Shown: positions 19,403 through 31,309, counted from the stretch's first letter. The stretch is DNA of 64,000 nt from Nitzschia sp. DOCU1 (GCA_951394045.1 OX595987.1:1860001-1924000); one strand, 5' to 3'. The notes: generated by a model not told the origin, from the letters alone. Made by a program: numbers and translations.

Positions 19403-22129
19403 ATGTTGACGCGTTACGAAAGAGCGACTCGAGACATAAAAAGAGACTCGATGGGCCGCTTTCCCGTTGATAGCGCAGTCCTCGACGCGGAATCGGTTTC
19501 CACTTTATCCATGTCTGTGCCAATTACTCCCGGGAGGTTTAATCGGCTCGCTGATAATCCGACAAGAAAAGCGCGGGACGACGCCTCGGATAAGCGAAGT
19601 GTGCACGTTCGTCAAAACTTCACTAGCAAAGAACGACCGGGGGGCTACGTTCCCCCGCAGACCAGCTCTGAATCCAATACTCAACCTAGAAAATCATTCG
19701 ATACTCGGAGAGTGCTTCACTCAATACCACCAGACGATGAGATGATTGAGGGAACGGACGTTGTGTTTGACATGGCCAGAACTGTAGGTCCTCTAAAGAC
19801 ACCCACTCCTGGAAGTATAATATCTTTTGAAGAAGCTTCTCTGGATCGTGGGACTATGGAACTTTCCTTTGAGTCGGTTTGGGAGAACACCCCAGAGAGG
19901 GAAAAAGCTGGAGCAGATGGATCCCAGGCGCTGCCAACTCATTTTTCAATCAGAGATCCTCGCTACAGTGACCCATCATTGTTGAAAATTATTCAATTTG
20001 AAGACCAGTCCAGCCCTCATGTCTCTGCAGGAGAATGGCGGCGTTCATTGACGCTAGTCGAACCGTGGAATCCAGACCACTCTCGAACTCCATCGCCCAA
20101 TTATCGAGGAGCCAAAATAATACCGGAGGCCGTCGAAGGCAAGGGACTTCATCGAGTATGGAGGGACGACGACGAAACCCGGGATCATGATATCAACAAG
20201 TCAAACAAGCAAGAAGGATCCGCTGAAGAAGAGGATTCGCTCTTTGATTTCCGGGAACAAGCGCAAGCGGTGGACAATGGCATTACAGACGGGAAGAGGC
20301 AAGTAAAGGCGACTCACAAGATTCGACGTCCCTCCCCGGTAGCACATAATACCTCTTCAGTACAGGTCGAAGAAACATCTCCTGAGATCGTGAAGCCGAA
20401 AAGAAAATCCCCCACGAATCTGCAGGAGCGAACCCAACAGGCATGGAAGTTTCGACAAAAGAAGAACTCCAACCTTCGATCGAAACGGGATCCTGATACT
20501 CCCCGTCAAATCAACTCTGTCTCGTTCCGGGCTGATGATACGGTGCAGTATTTTGACCCTCACGTCGATGAGAATACTGACGAAACTGGTCAAAGCTTTG
20601 ACGAAAAGAGTTTGAATTCTGAGTACACAAAGACTCTTGAGAGCGAAGTTGAGGATATGATTAAGGATATTCTCTTCATTGGAAGTGGGACGACGAGTCA
20701 GCCGGGGAGACGAAAATATAAATACAAGCACGAGGTGAAGAAGCGTATGAGAGACACTGATCCCGTGAGCAAAAGGTCGGGCGAGGAAGAGACTCAGGAA
20801 CAAGATGATGATGTGGCAGCACTGTCAAAGTACCCTCGGGAACCTAAGTCAACTGTCGAGGCCAAAGAGGTGCCAGAGCAAAAATTCAAAAACGAGGTGA
20901 AGCAGACACAAGAATTTCGAGGTTCCAAGAACGATGGAAGACAACCTAAACCGCGGAAGACGTTGAATGATATCACTGAGGCCGAGCTAGCCCTGTGGAA
21001 GTTTGTCGACAGCGGAGTAACTGCCGTTTCGTCTGCCCTTGGACTGACAGTGGACAACGATGATGACCCATCTGCCAAGGCCAAGAGTCAAGGGCCGTCA
21101 TCAGATAATGCCTGTGCTCACGAAGGATTTCCTTTTAATGCGTGTACTGGCCATGTGACTCAAGACCAGCTCGAAACTTCATCGAAGCCTGCCTTGAAGG
21201 AATTCTTTGACTACGCGCAGAATGCAATGTATGGTCCACTTGTTGCTCATGCAACTGCGGTAAGTTTCGTCTTCGGAGGAACAAATGGCAACAGCGTCTT
21301 ATCTAACATTGTGACATATGAAAGTCGCTCAATAATTCGGTGTCAAAAGATTGGTATGGCGACCTTGATCTTACACAGAATTCGAGCCGAGATTCGAAGC
21401 CGTCCTTGAGACGAGTGAAGAAGGACTCCCGCGATTCTTCTCGTGAATCGTCGAGTGAAGAAATACTTGCAATGGGAAAGCTTCCGTTCTCAATGAAGGA
21501 TCTCGGCAAGGACCCGAGGCTGGTTCAACTTGCACTTCATGCTGCAAGATCCATTCATCAAATCCAGGGCGTTGAATTTGATGAATCCTATCCGATCTGC
21601 ATGCATAGTGACGTGCAGATCAGCGTAGTGGAATTGAAACTTCCTCTTGGACGTAAGTAAAACTGGTAGCATGCACGGGTGCGAAAACGCCCATCGCCGT
21701 ACTCATCCTTGTTAAGTCATCTTTCTGGAAAATGATGGAGGTTGTTTCGTAACAAAAGTTGCCTCGGACGGAAGTGCGGCTCGGAGTGGCGGAGTAGAAG
21801 TAGGAGATCAATTGGCAGCTATCAACGGTGTCGTTAGCATTAACATGAAGGTGGATGACATCTGCGGAAGAATTTCCAAGTCTCCAAATTCGAAATGTGT
21901 TGAATTGGTGTTTTTGAGATATATCGGGCCGTACCGTCCAAGTCGCACGCCTCAAAAGATCATGGACAATCCAAGCTTCGAAGTGGATTTGGCCGGAACT
22001 CCGCAGAGCTCCATCGACCTCCAGGCACGTCGCCTGCAGGGGTCGTCCAACGCGAGGGATCCACAATCAAAGAAGAAAGGATTCCGCCTTTTTGGAAGGG
22101 GACGAAAGCAGGTGGGGCCCAAAAAGTAA
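19403..22129 (+). CDS. Large PDZ-domain scaffold protein, copy 2
   Basis: Three exons: 19403-21259, 21325-21652 and 21717-22129, GT-AG introns in phases 0 and 1; 865 residues. The first 600 residues are charged and mostly disordered. The PDZ domain is near the C-terminus and is split by the last intron: ISVVELKLPLG in exon 2 joins LIFLENDGGCFVTKVASDGS and RSGGVEVGDQLAAINGV in exon 3. The carboxylate loop PLGLIF corresponds to PMGIVF in the upstream PDZ gene. The tail is basic with KKKGFRLFGRGRKQ, again like the upstream protein. The order differs (PDZ at the N-terminus in the first, at the C-terminus here), so a simple tandem duplication would need rearrangement. The start is the first ATG of the exon 1 frame. 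Confidence 0.78.
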
Positions 22130-22235
22130 CTTCCGACAGAATTCAAGCGCATTAAAGGAACACGCTTGTTGCCATGGGTGACACATCCAGACCACGTGCA
22201 ACTTAGAAGCATGTCGATAACGAGAACACTCTACT

Positions 22236-23482
22236 TTAGAATAGATTGTGGAATCGTTGCATTGCTTCGATTTGTGTCACTATCGTTTCCAGGTGAGGGA
22301 CCGGCACTCCTAATTCAGCTGCTCTCTCCACCGGTTTCTTAAACAAATACTGTACTTCCATCGGCCGTCGCTCGACAAAATCGATCATGGTAGACGTCCT
22401 GTACGGGCCCATTCCGTCGCTCAAGTCAAACATTTGTTTCTTCTCGGCCTCGCCAAGGAAACATGAATCGTCGAATCCATGGCTTCTCAGGTCTGCGTTC
22501 GCCGCTGCGATCGTCTCATCCATGACATGGTGGGCAAGCTGTCGTAAACCAACGTCGCCTACAATCATGTCGACCGTTATTCCTCCCATAGCAACGGATA
22601 TTCCATTGAAAGGAAGATTCCAACAATTCTAAATTGACGAAGGAGATAACACCCGAGTTAGATGCCCCCCTCAAACGTAATCAGCTGTCTGCAGAATAAT
22701 TTTACCTTCCGCCATCTCCCGCTGAGAAGAGATGGTTCATAAACCGTATCAATCTTAACTGGCTCCCATAATTCTTCAAAAGCGGCCCGGTGTTCTTTCA
22801 TTGATGATTCAGGTGAGTGCATTGCCACTCCACTGCTCAACAATCCAGCGTACGTATGATCAATTCTTCCCGGCCCCAACCGATTCGAGCATACCAACGC
22901 CATGCCTCCATATAGAGCTCCACAGCAGGCGATATGCTTATCCTCGATGTTTTCGTTATGATGCTTCTTCAAATGGGCGATCAGATCGTCCTCTATCAGG
23001 CCGTTCATTATCGCAAGGACGCGAGTGTGTCCAGGGTAAAGAAGGGGGGCAATCAGGGGGGCAATCGCATCCAACGCGGTACTCTTGACTGCAACAATAA
23101 CCCAATCGACCGTTCCAATATCTTTCGTATCCTTGAACACTTGCAATTCATCAGGTGGGATGAAGATGTCTCCGTGGACGGAAGTAACGTTCAGGCCGTT
23201 CGATTTGCTAATGTCGTGGTGCTCGCCCCGCATGAAGAACTTGACATCGCAAGCACCAGACTCCCAGAGACGTGCCCCATAGTAGCCACCCACAGCGCCC
23301 GAGCCGACGATTGCAATAGTTGGCTTTGCTTTTGCATTCAGTGAACTGCTGCGGTAGAACCTGGCCTCAATACTACGTCTTGTAGTGTGGAGCGCTCTCG
23401 GCCGCATAAAACACGCCCCACCAACAATCATGGCAAGAAACGTCGTGAATATAACTGCCAAATTGTGAGATCTTCGCGCCAT
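22236..23482 (-). CDS. Ketopantoate reductase-like enzyme with plastid leader
   Basis: Two exons, 23482-22706 and 22628-22236, with a GTAAAA donor and a TTTAG acceptor in phase 0; 389 residues. The N-terminus is hydrophobic and ends in GACFMRPRA, an ASAFAP-like site. The body starts with IAIVGSGAVGGYYGARL, the dinucleotide-binding loop of the ketopantoate reductase family, then VDWVIVAVKST (catalytic Lys region) and AIMNGL. The C-terminal half begins, across the intron, with WNLPFNGISVAMGG, the conserved Asn-containing helix of the family. The classic reaction is NADPH reduction of 2-dehydropantoate to pantoate for coenzyme A synthesis. Family members of this size in algae may act on other oxo acids, so the substrate is not certain. 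The first ATG of the frame was used. Confidence 0.82.
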
Positions 23483-23992
23483 CAAGCCAAGGACTTTTCT
23501 CTTTGTTGTCCACTTGTATCTAGTATCTACCGGTAGGGCTTTATGGGAAATTCACATTCCTAATGGTCGTCTCTGGCTTGTGCAATAGGTCAACGGGTAT
23601 CGGCGTTTGACTTTTCTCGCGATGGAAATCTTTTGTGTATGGGAAGGAATCAAACATGTCCAGCGTCTGCACGCTTGCCCACACCATTATCGCTGAGACT
23701 AATCGACTCAATGGACTGATTTTTCTATCGGAAAAGGTCGTCAAACAGTTGATAGACTGATTTGCTGCTGGCTACGGTTGTCGATCAAGTGCACCTTTCT
23801 CTCGCTTGATAAAATGATCCGACTTGGCATCTTGCGGTTTGCTGGTGCAGTTGCTTCACAGCCGCCAAATGTATCCTAATCTTTTCTAACGTTTAAATCT
23901 AAATAGGAAATTTCCGACGCAAATTGTTTTCCGCACTTTGATCTTCGAAAATTTCTGTTGAGTATTGTCGTCGTGACAAGCAATTATCTCCT
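23483..23992. other. Spacer between two minus-strand genes
   Basis: Holds the promoter of the ketopantoate reductase-like gene and the 3' end of the next gene; nothing else recognised. Confidence 0.45.
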
Positions 23993-24711
23993 CTAAAAGA
24001 GACCAAACAATTTCTTCTTGGGCTCGGATTCCGGTCCTTTCTTCAAGTCACGAACATTCGGTGGTTTGTAGTTCTTGGAGAACTTGGCTTGCGCCCCGGG
24101 AGCACTCTCAGGGGGTCGCGAGCGGGCCCTGGATCCAGTCCAGTCAAGTCCCTCACCTACTCCAAAAATGCTGACACTTTGTTCCTTCTTGTATCCTCCA
24201 GCCGCATATGCCTTGTCGGACTGAAGCCACCTAACCTTCCTCGCTCCCTTGACATCAGAGTTGTCCCAAGAACCTCCCCGTTGCATATACTGCATACGGC
24301 CAAATACAGACAAATGAGCAAATCAACGCTTTATCGATCATTCGATTGCCGCAACGGTCGAAATATTGTACCTACCGGGATGTCCTCGACTTTCAGCTCT
24401 CCCTTCCTAACTTTCTCGTTGGCATTGAACACTGGTAGCAAGTGCTCCGCCTCGCCTCTTTCAAGGGCCTCCTGGAAGCTCTGGAACGATCGAGACTTGA
24501 ACCCTCTTGGACCAAGGCCTCCAAGATTCTTCTTGGCATTCTTTTTGGCTTCTTCCTCCTTGAATTTCTTGTATTGTTCAGGTGTGAAGCCCGACGGAAC
24601 GTATCCATAGGCCACGACCTGGCTGGTACGCGACTCTGGGAGGGTTCCAGTTGTGAAAGCTTGAGCCGTTCCAAGAACGAGAGCCGATACAACAACAGCT
24701 GCTGTCTTCAT
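23993..24711 (-). CDS. Plastid-directed protein of unknown function, 210 residues
   Basis: Two exons, 24711-24376 and 24289-23993, phase 0, GTAGGT donor and TATGCAG acceptor. The start MKTAAVVVSALVLGTAQAF is a clean signal peptide, and AQAFTTG is an ASAFAP site with Phe at +1, so import to the plastid stroma or thylakoid is expected. The mature part is basic and hydrophilic: YGYVPSGFTPEQYKKFKEEE, ERGEAEHLLPVFNANEKVRKG, then IPYMQRGGSWDNSDVKGA and a C-terminus PKKKLFGLF. The many invariant-looking Gly/Pro/aromatic positions suggest a compact conserved protein, perhaps associated with a thylakoid complex, but I do not recognise a family. It is divergent from the SKA2-like gene. Confidence 0.8.
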
Positions 24712-25209
24712 TGTGGAGAAGAAAGATTCTGCAAGAAGATTGTCAAGAGGAGTGGCAAGATTTTGAGACTGTTTTGGCAATAACGTCGGCGCTTCGCTCG
24801 GACAAGTTCCTATGGGAAAAACACTTCCGTCTTGCGTGGCCAGGATTTCCGCTCTCTGACGTAAGCAAAAAATGTTCAGTCGGGGATATTTGTACTCGTA
24901 CTCGGGTGCACGCACACATTCATCAAATCTAATGAGACGTGTGCCACGTCGGCAATAGCATTGCTGGCTCGCCCTGCTTCCATCACAAAAATGAATCCTA
25001 TGAATCGAATCAACTTTCGACTTGTGTGACCGAGTGTGCGCGCCAATTTGTTCCAACACAAAATCTCTGTCAAAAGTGTACCATGCACGCGTACAGCGAG
25101 TATTCACAAGCGATTTCGCAAGGCAAGACACATCAACAAATGGTGTAACCTCTCTCGACCACCAAAGGACGTACAACTCAATCTTTCCTTCATTTCTAAG
25201 ATAGCAACA
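24712..25209. promoter_or_regulatory. Divergent promoter region
   Basis: Lies between the start of the plastid unknown (minus) and the SKA2-like gene (plus). No coding sequence; no motif singled out. Confidence 0.4.
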
Positions 25210-25794
25210 ATGGAAATTCAGGCACGAGGCTTCACAGCGCAACTCAGCAAGGCAGAATCCGATATCAATCAAGCGGCGAAAAATTTGGAACAAACATTTC
25301 AAGCAGCCAATGCACGAGCGAAGGAACAAGGGTATGCAAGGTGGAGGCGTACCTGAACAGTGTTTTCTGAACGTTCTTCTCACTTTACAATTTTCTTATT
25401 GCTCACTCTTCTTCTTCAAGGTCCAAGGAAATACCGGATCCGATCAAGCTCGTCAGGCGGATCACGGCACTTGAAATCGCCATTGGGAATTTGAGGAAAG
25501 ACTGTGAACAGATAGCTGAGAATCGTTCCAAAGTGGTGCAGAAGAGTTTGTCTGTGCAGTGTGACACTGTGGCCCGAGTCAAAGAGGCAAGTTCGCTTAA
25601 GATTGCTTTGATTTCTCGTACTCTACTGTATTTCTCAATATTCAGTCTTGCCTTTTCTACAGCTATTGGCTCGGACAGAGGACCAAGACCCTTACTCCAG
25701 TCATGAAGACCTGGTTGACGAGTCTTGGAATTCGTTTACTGGAAGCCTCGAGAAGCAACTGCGTCTGATTCAATCTACTGATATCGCAAAGTAG
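25210..25794 (+). CDS. SKA2-like kinetochore coiled-coil protein
   Basis: Three exons: 25210-25331, 25421-25586 and 25663-25794; 139 residues. The first intron is GT-AG; the second begins GCAAGT, a GC-AG intron. Residues 12-30 (LSKAESDINQAAKNLEQTF) followed by PDPIKLVRRITALE and the heptad-rich run up to VARVKELLARTEDQD match the layout of SKA2, a 120-residue all-helical subunit of the SKA complex that couples kinetochores to depolymerising microtubules. The family is short and diverged, so this is pattern recognition rather than proof; another small coiled-coil protein is possible. The stop codon overlaps a GTAGGT donor at 25791, and splicing to an acceptor near 25940 would change only the last residues. 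Confidence 0.55.
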
Positions 25795-25998
25795 GTAGAT
25801 TTTTAAATCAATGTTTTACTAGCTTTGTATGAAATATGCGACAACAACCTGTTCGGAGTAGTGGGGTCCGTGTGCTGGTTTGATTGTTTTCGAACTAATT
25901 GTCTTGAATACAAGGAATTACATCAATCTTCTTTCTTCAGTAATGACATTTAGATGCCGGAACGTTCTGCGTCGGCTTTCGGGTGGCAAGAAGTTAGT

Positions 25999-28900
25999 TC
26001 ATTGCAAAAAGTATCGCGACCCGCTAGCGGTCACCACAACCTCGCCTGGCCCAATGATGCCTCGAGCAATCGGACTAGTTGTAATTCTCTCGCCATCTGG
26101 GAACGACGGTGATCCGCTGATGAACCCGGTAATCGATTTGTCCCTATTCTGTTTCCAACGTCCGATAGAGGGTACGCCTTGGGGTGCTTTCTTGACAACG
26201 GGTGATCGGCTGACCTTAGACGACGGAATGGAAGGTTTGGTAGGAGTTGGCGTTTTGGTTTCTGTTTGCTTATCCATTCCGAAAAGGGCGGCAAGAGAAA
26301 ACGTTGGTCGCTTCAACTGGTTCGCGCTAGTTGCTTTGGATGCCGCTTCTAGAGCTGCCCTTGCGGCCTCTGCGTCGCGTTGTTTCGCCTGCTTGGTGAG
26401 CTGAAGGGTTGCCCGGGGCTTGCCGGGTGGTGTTGCTTGGGGCTGTTTCGGCGCTGAGGATGCTGAGGCAGCCCTCATTTCTCGGACGCTGGCGCCACTC
26501 AGGAAATATCTGCTGCCAGATTCAGTCGTCACAATACTGCCATTCTCGAATTCTCCATTGGCAATTGTCGACGTTTCAACACGCTCGCCATCCTTGAAAT
26601 TCACTGAACCAAAAATCTGTCCAGAAACGCCACCACTTGGGTTCTTTCGCCATGCCACGATGGTCGGAACGCCCTTCGGTGCCTTGGTTGCCTTCGGGAT
26701 CGTCACTGATGGGCGAGGCGCTGGGGCTTCCTTTGGCGGGGGTGGAGAAAATTGAGGGATCTGGAGTGATGGACGGGGCTTTGATGATGGTGGTTTGGGC
26801 TTCGCCGTGGGAGGCTTTGGGATTTGTACCGACGCCCTGGGTTTGGATGGAGCAGGATTCGGTGGTTGCGGCATTGCGAATTGTGGGATCTGAAAAGACG
26901 GGCGGGGAGCGGGTGCTGGAGCGGGTGCCTTTGGCTTTGGAGTAGTCTTGGCCAGTGGTATTGTTGGGCGGGAGGCGGGTCGCTTGGGCTTCGGCTTTGG
27001 TTTCGCATCCGTTCCCTTCGACAATGCCTCTTGCCTTTTCTTTTCGGCTTCTAATCGTTTCTCCTCGGCTTCTTTTTGTCTTTTTGCGATGAGGGCATTC
27101 ATTTCAGCGCTCTTTCGCGCCAATGCCTCCGCGGCCTCCTTCTTCCTCTTCTCAAGATCGAGCCTCTTTTGTTCAGCTGCAAGCTTTTGTTCATCCAGAC
27201 GCTTCAACCTAGCTTCCTCGAATTCTGCCTTTCGTTTTGCTGCTTCTACCTTCTGCTGTTCCAGCTTCTCCATCTCTTTCTTTCGAGCAGCAGCAATAGC
27301 CTTTTTATCCTCCTTCGTATCCACCTTCGCTGCTGGAATACTCAGGGACGGCGGCTTGGGAACTGTAATGTCAGCGAGGGGCTTGAAGGCATCCGCAAAA
27401 AAGACTCCTGGCTTTTCCTTGGGCGGGGACGGCTTGCTTGGAGCAGCCTTTGATGGCGGTGGTGGGGCTTTCTTTGGGGAAATTTCTGCGGGAGGTGTGA
27501 TTTTTGGAAGGCTAGGAATTTTGATCTCGGGAGTCTTTGCAGCAGCTGCCACTTGTCGCGCTTCAGCGTCAAGTGCCATCCGCCGACGACGCAATTCTTG
27601 TTCCGCCTCTTGTTGTGCTTTCAGTCTCTCCTGTTCCAGCTCTTGTTGAGCCTGCAATCGGGCCTCCTCCTCTGCTTTCACTTGCAACTTTTGGGCTTCT
27701 TCTTCTTTAATACGGGCCCGTGCCTCCGCCAGGGCTTTTCGTGCTTCGGTAGAGTCTGATTCCGATTTCTCCTCGCTCTTTGCAGACGTAGCATCCAGAA
27801 TATAGTCGTCAGCCGAAATCTTTGTCAAAGGAGAAAGAATAGTTTTCTTCAGACGACCGATCGCGACAGGAAGTGGCCGAACCGTAATATCAAAGTCGCC
27901 CTCTCCGATCGCATACTTGATACCAGCTGCACCTGTCAACCCTCCGGTATTTCCTGTAATTATAATCGGATAGTTTAAAATCATCAAGAACATTGAGCTT
28001 GTGTAATAATGTAACTTGCACGGATCATGTCAAGTTTTTCCTTACCTATAGATGGATCCATTACGGCCCCTGCTGTCATTCGAGTGCAGAAACCGTCATC
28101 ATCAAAAGTGAAGGAGAAAGCCTGCGGAGGTCCTTCCAAACCTGGTCCAACCGGCTTGACATCCACCCACACTCGATAAGGATCGAAAGGGTCCACGCGG
28201 AAATGAGAAAACTGTGGTGTGAATCCTCCAAACTCTTGCGCCGCGTAGGAATCCAGGAATTTGCTCTTGCCAATCGGGCCCACAGTCGGAGTCACAAAAG
28301 AAAAATCCTTGGCAAGCAATGAAGGATCCTCGGCGGCCAAATTGGTGGTCAAGATTCCCTTCACCAATTGAATCATGACAGTTTCGGGGAAAGGTGCCAG
28401 AAATGTCGAGACCTCACCGACCGGATCTACCGGCCGACCAAAGAATCGGGAGATGACTGCCGGAATGGGGTATACTTCCCAGTCAGACGGAGGGACCCCA
28501 GCAATTGTCGCAGCGGCCATTACACCGCATAGACCGTTTGTGTTTCCTACGAATCGATCCATGGTGAACCCAGAACACAATTTGACTACTTTTCCAGCGT
28601 CCGGGTCAAACGTGATACTCACTGCCTCGGGAGGACCTTGCCATTGTTTTCCATTCGGCGGCACCAGCTCATTTCGAAGACGAAGTGGCCCCCGCATGAC
28701 GCCCAATGGACGGACAGTACACCTCACTGTAAAAGGATCATTCTCGTCGACACGAAAATCATGTGGACGGTAATCCAAATCGGGAAACGCAGTACGAAGA
28801 CTGAAGAATCTTCCCGCCGCTAGATAATCGACTTTTCCTAGTGGCTTCTCCAACAAAGGTCCGATCCAAAGAAAATCCTCAGCCAATAAACTTGGATCTT

Positions 28901-29177
28901 GAATGCCCAAATCGGTGGCAACCACCGCCTTGGCTTTTCCAATCAAAGTATCTTGTGAATCCAACGGGTCGGGGCTAGAAAATGCAGCCACTAGAGGCGA
29001 GATGGAGTCATCGCTACCCTCTTTTGTGAACGTATTGGTGATTCTAGTCAGGAAATCTGGCTCACTAGACATGGAAAGTTCGAGCCGTCTCCCGACTTGC
29101 CCATTGTTGAGGGAGTTGAAGGATGACGCCAACCCGCACAAACTTGCCAGGCAAAAGATCTTTCGAAAGCTCGCCAT
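25999..29177 (-). CDS. Plastid protein with two NTF2-like domains and two C-terminal repeat domains
   Basis: Two open frames form one gene: exon 1 is 29177-28046 and exon 2 is 27953-25999, joined by a GTAAGG-TTACAG intron in phase 1; 1028 residues. The start MASFRKIFCLASLCGLASSF is a signal peptide with an ASSF plastid site. Residues of about 80-235 and 275-400 are two related NTF2/SnoaL-like domains, both with DPSLLA.DF, a FRVD..DP segment and a G.PEA or G.PQA turn; the joined exon completes the second one with MDPSIGNTGGLTG, mirroring MDRFVGNTNGLCG of the first. A long Lys/Glu/Ala coiled coil and Pro-rich linker follow. Residues 802-863 and 967-1028 are two copies of a 62-residue module with GVP.I..W..N and DGER...S.IA and SGSRYFL. 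Function unknown. NTF2-like folds bind small hydrophobic ligands or proteins. Confidence 0.78.
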
Positions 29178-29746
29178 GATGATGCAAGATTTCTCGGCTC
29201 TTTTGACAGTCAAAGAATACCAGAAACCTTTAATCGCCGAAACAGCTACCAGACAAAACAACAGATGGTGCTTTGAAAGATGCCGACACTATTTTGGATG
29301 CCTCTACTACGGATACGGAGGGTCAGAATTCTTTTTTGGGCTCGATGACGACGACCACCTACCCAAACACGTTGAAAAAGGGATGCCGCAAAGATCCGTC
29401 GCTTGCTTGGCGCGCTCCGCTTCCCCGCCAACCAAAATCTTTTGAGAGTAGACTTTAATCGCATAAGTCAATTCACATGGGAAGATTTTAGGTCCCCTAA
29501 ATAAAATATGGAAAAGAAGGGGAACCCCATATTTACCCTGAAATGCGCGCGATACCGATGGATCGACGTCACCCCCTTCCACGAAACGTGGGGGCGATCG
29601 ATGACAAAACGCTGGCGGCAGAAAGGAAAAGAGAAGGATCAGAACAACAGCAACGATTACATTCCCCTGCATCCATCTATCGGATTGAGGACACTACTCC
29701 ATCAGCCACTTTGAACATTTCTACTAGACCATCGCCACGATCCAGG
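29178..29746. promoter_or_regulatory. Divergent promoter region, NTF2-like gene and sufS
   Basis: Between two divergent plastid-protein genes. The sufS frame is open from an upstream ATG at 29543, but that extension would bury the signal peptide. An ACGTCA half-site lies near 29568. Confidence 0.4.
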
Positions 29747-31309
29747 ATGCGAAGAAATACCATAGTTTACATCTCATTATGGTGTGCAACCGTTGAGGCT
29801 TTTACTGCTAAAGTGACTCCTTCTCGCTCCGTCCAACGAGCATCACAAGGCTCATCGATTTTGGCTGTTTTGAAGAATCCAGAAGTCTCGTCATCGTCAT
29901 CTCAAAGTACAGAAGAGCCATGGTGGGTAAACTACGAATTCAAGCATGCGGATCTGGCAGAGAAAACTAGGCCAGACTTCAAGATTCTCAAGACGAAAAT
30001 TGGAGACAAGGAAAAGCCGCTGGTCTACCTGGACTCGGCGGCCACATCGCAAAAACCGAACCAAGTCGTCGAGGCGATCTCCCATTATTATACCGCACAA
30101 AACTCCAACGTGCATCGGGGAGCCCACACGTTGTCCCGAGAAGCCACCGCTGCCTACGAAAATGCCCGAGATACGATTGCTTCCTTTATCAATGCTCGGT
30201 CCAGAAACGAAATTGTATTTACTAGTGGCGCCACGGAAGCAATCAATCTTGTCGCGTCGTCATATGGAAGAAAGTTTTTGAAAGAAGGAGATGAAATTGT
30301 GATTTCAGAAATGGAGCACCATTCCAATCTGGTTCCTTGGCAGATTCTGGCGGAGCAAACGGGTGCGGTGCTTCGATTTGCCAAGATTGATTTTGACGCA
30401 GGGGGGTTGGATGTCGATCAAATGAAAGGATTGTTCAATGAAAAGACAAAAATCGTTGCTTTTCAGCATGTTTCGAATGTTATGGCTTGTGTGAATCCTG
30501 TCAAGGATATTGTGGCACAAGTCCGCGCCAAGTCGCCAAACGCTGTCGTCCTCTTGGATGCTTGCCAGTCGGTGCCTAACCGACCCGTGGACGTGCAAGA
30601 CCTGGGGGTCGATTTTTTGGCAGCGTCTGGTCACAAAATGTGTGGCCCGACAGGGATTGGCTTTCTCTGGGGTAAGGAAGATATTCTCAATAGCATGCCG
30701 CCGTACATGGGAGGTGGGGAGATGATTGACCATGTTACCTTGGAAGGTGCAACGTACGCCAAAGCGCCGGCTCGCTTCGAGGCCGGAACACCCGCCATTG
30801 CTCAAGCAGTGGGACTTGGAGCTGCCATCAAGTACTTGAAGGAATTAGATATGGAAAAGATCAACGCATACGAACACGAAATCGCCGACTATATGCACAG
30901 GCGGATGTTGGAGGTTGAGGGTGTGAATGTGTTAGGACCACCCGTTGGGCAAGATCGTGCTGCGCTATGTGCCTTTTGGGTTGAAAATGTTCATCCGAGT
31001 GATCTGAGTACGTTCTTGGACATGGAGGGTGTGGCAATTCGAGCTGGACACCACTGCTGTCAGCCGCTGCATCAAGCTAAGGACATTTCTCATTCAGCCA
31101 GAGCAAGTCTCTACTTTTACAACACGAAAGAGTAAGTACCCCCCTTCGGCGCCCGTATGAATGCAGTTGGAGTGGTCTCTCACCTTATGTTTTCGTACAG
31201 GGATGTCGACTATTTCATCGAGAAGCTCCAGTCAACGATCAAGTTTTTCACAAACCTAGAGAACCCGGAGTCTGACAGTGGCGATGACGACTTTGTTCCA
31301 TTCATTTGA
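29747..31309 (+). CDS. Plastid cysteine desulfurase SufS
   Basis: Two exons, 29747-31131 and 31201-31309; 497 residues. The chosen ATG begins MRRNTIVYISLWCATVEAF, a signal peptide with an EAF plastid site; an upstream in-frame ATG at 29543 would add 68 polar residues. The enzyme is a group II (SufS/CsdA/NifS-like) PLP desulfurase: VYLDSAATSQKP, NSNVHRGAHTLS, SEMEHHSNLVPWQ, the PLP aspartate in LLDACQSVPN, the Schiff-base lysine in ASGHKMCGPTG and the catalytic cysteine in IRAGHHCCQPL. It takes sulfur from cysteine as a persulfide and passes it through SufE to the SufBCD scaffold for plastid iron-sulfur clusters. A small intron separates the last 36 residues. Confidence 0.95.

Noticed and set aside
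25999..27993. Separate gene starting MFLMILNYP
   Set aside because: The first 14 residues are intron sequence; the frame joins exon 1 of the NTF2-like protein through a proper splice junction.
29543..29746. Upstream ATG of sufS as the real start
   Set aside because: It would place 68 polar residues before a hydrophobic signal peptide that is needed for plastid targeting.
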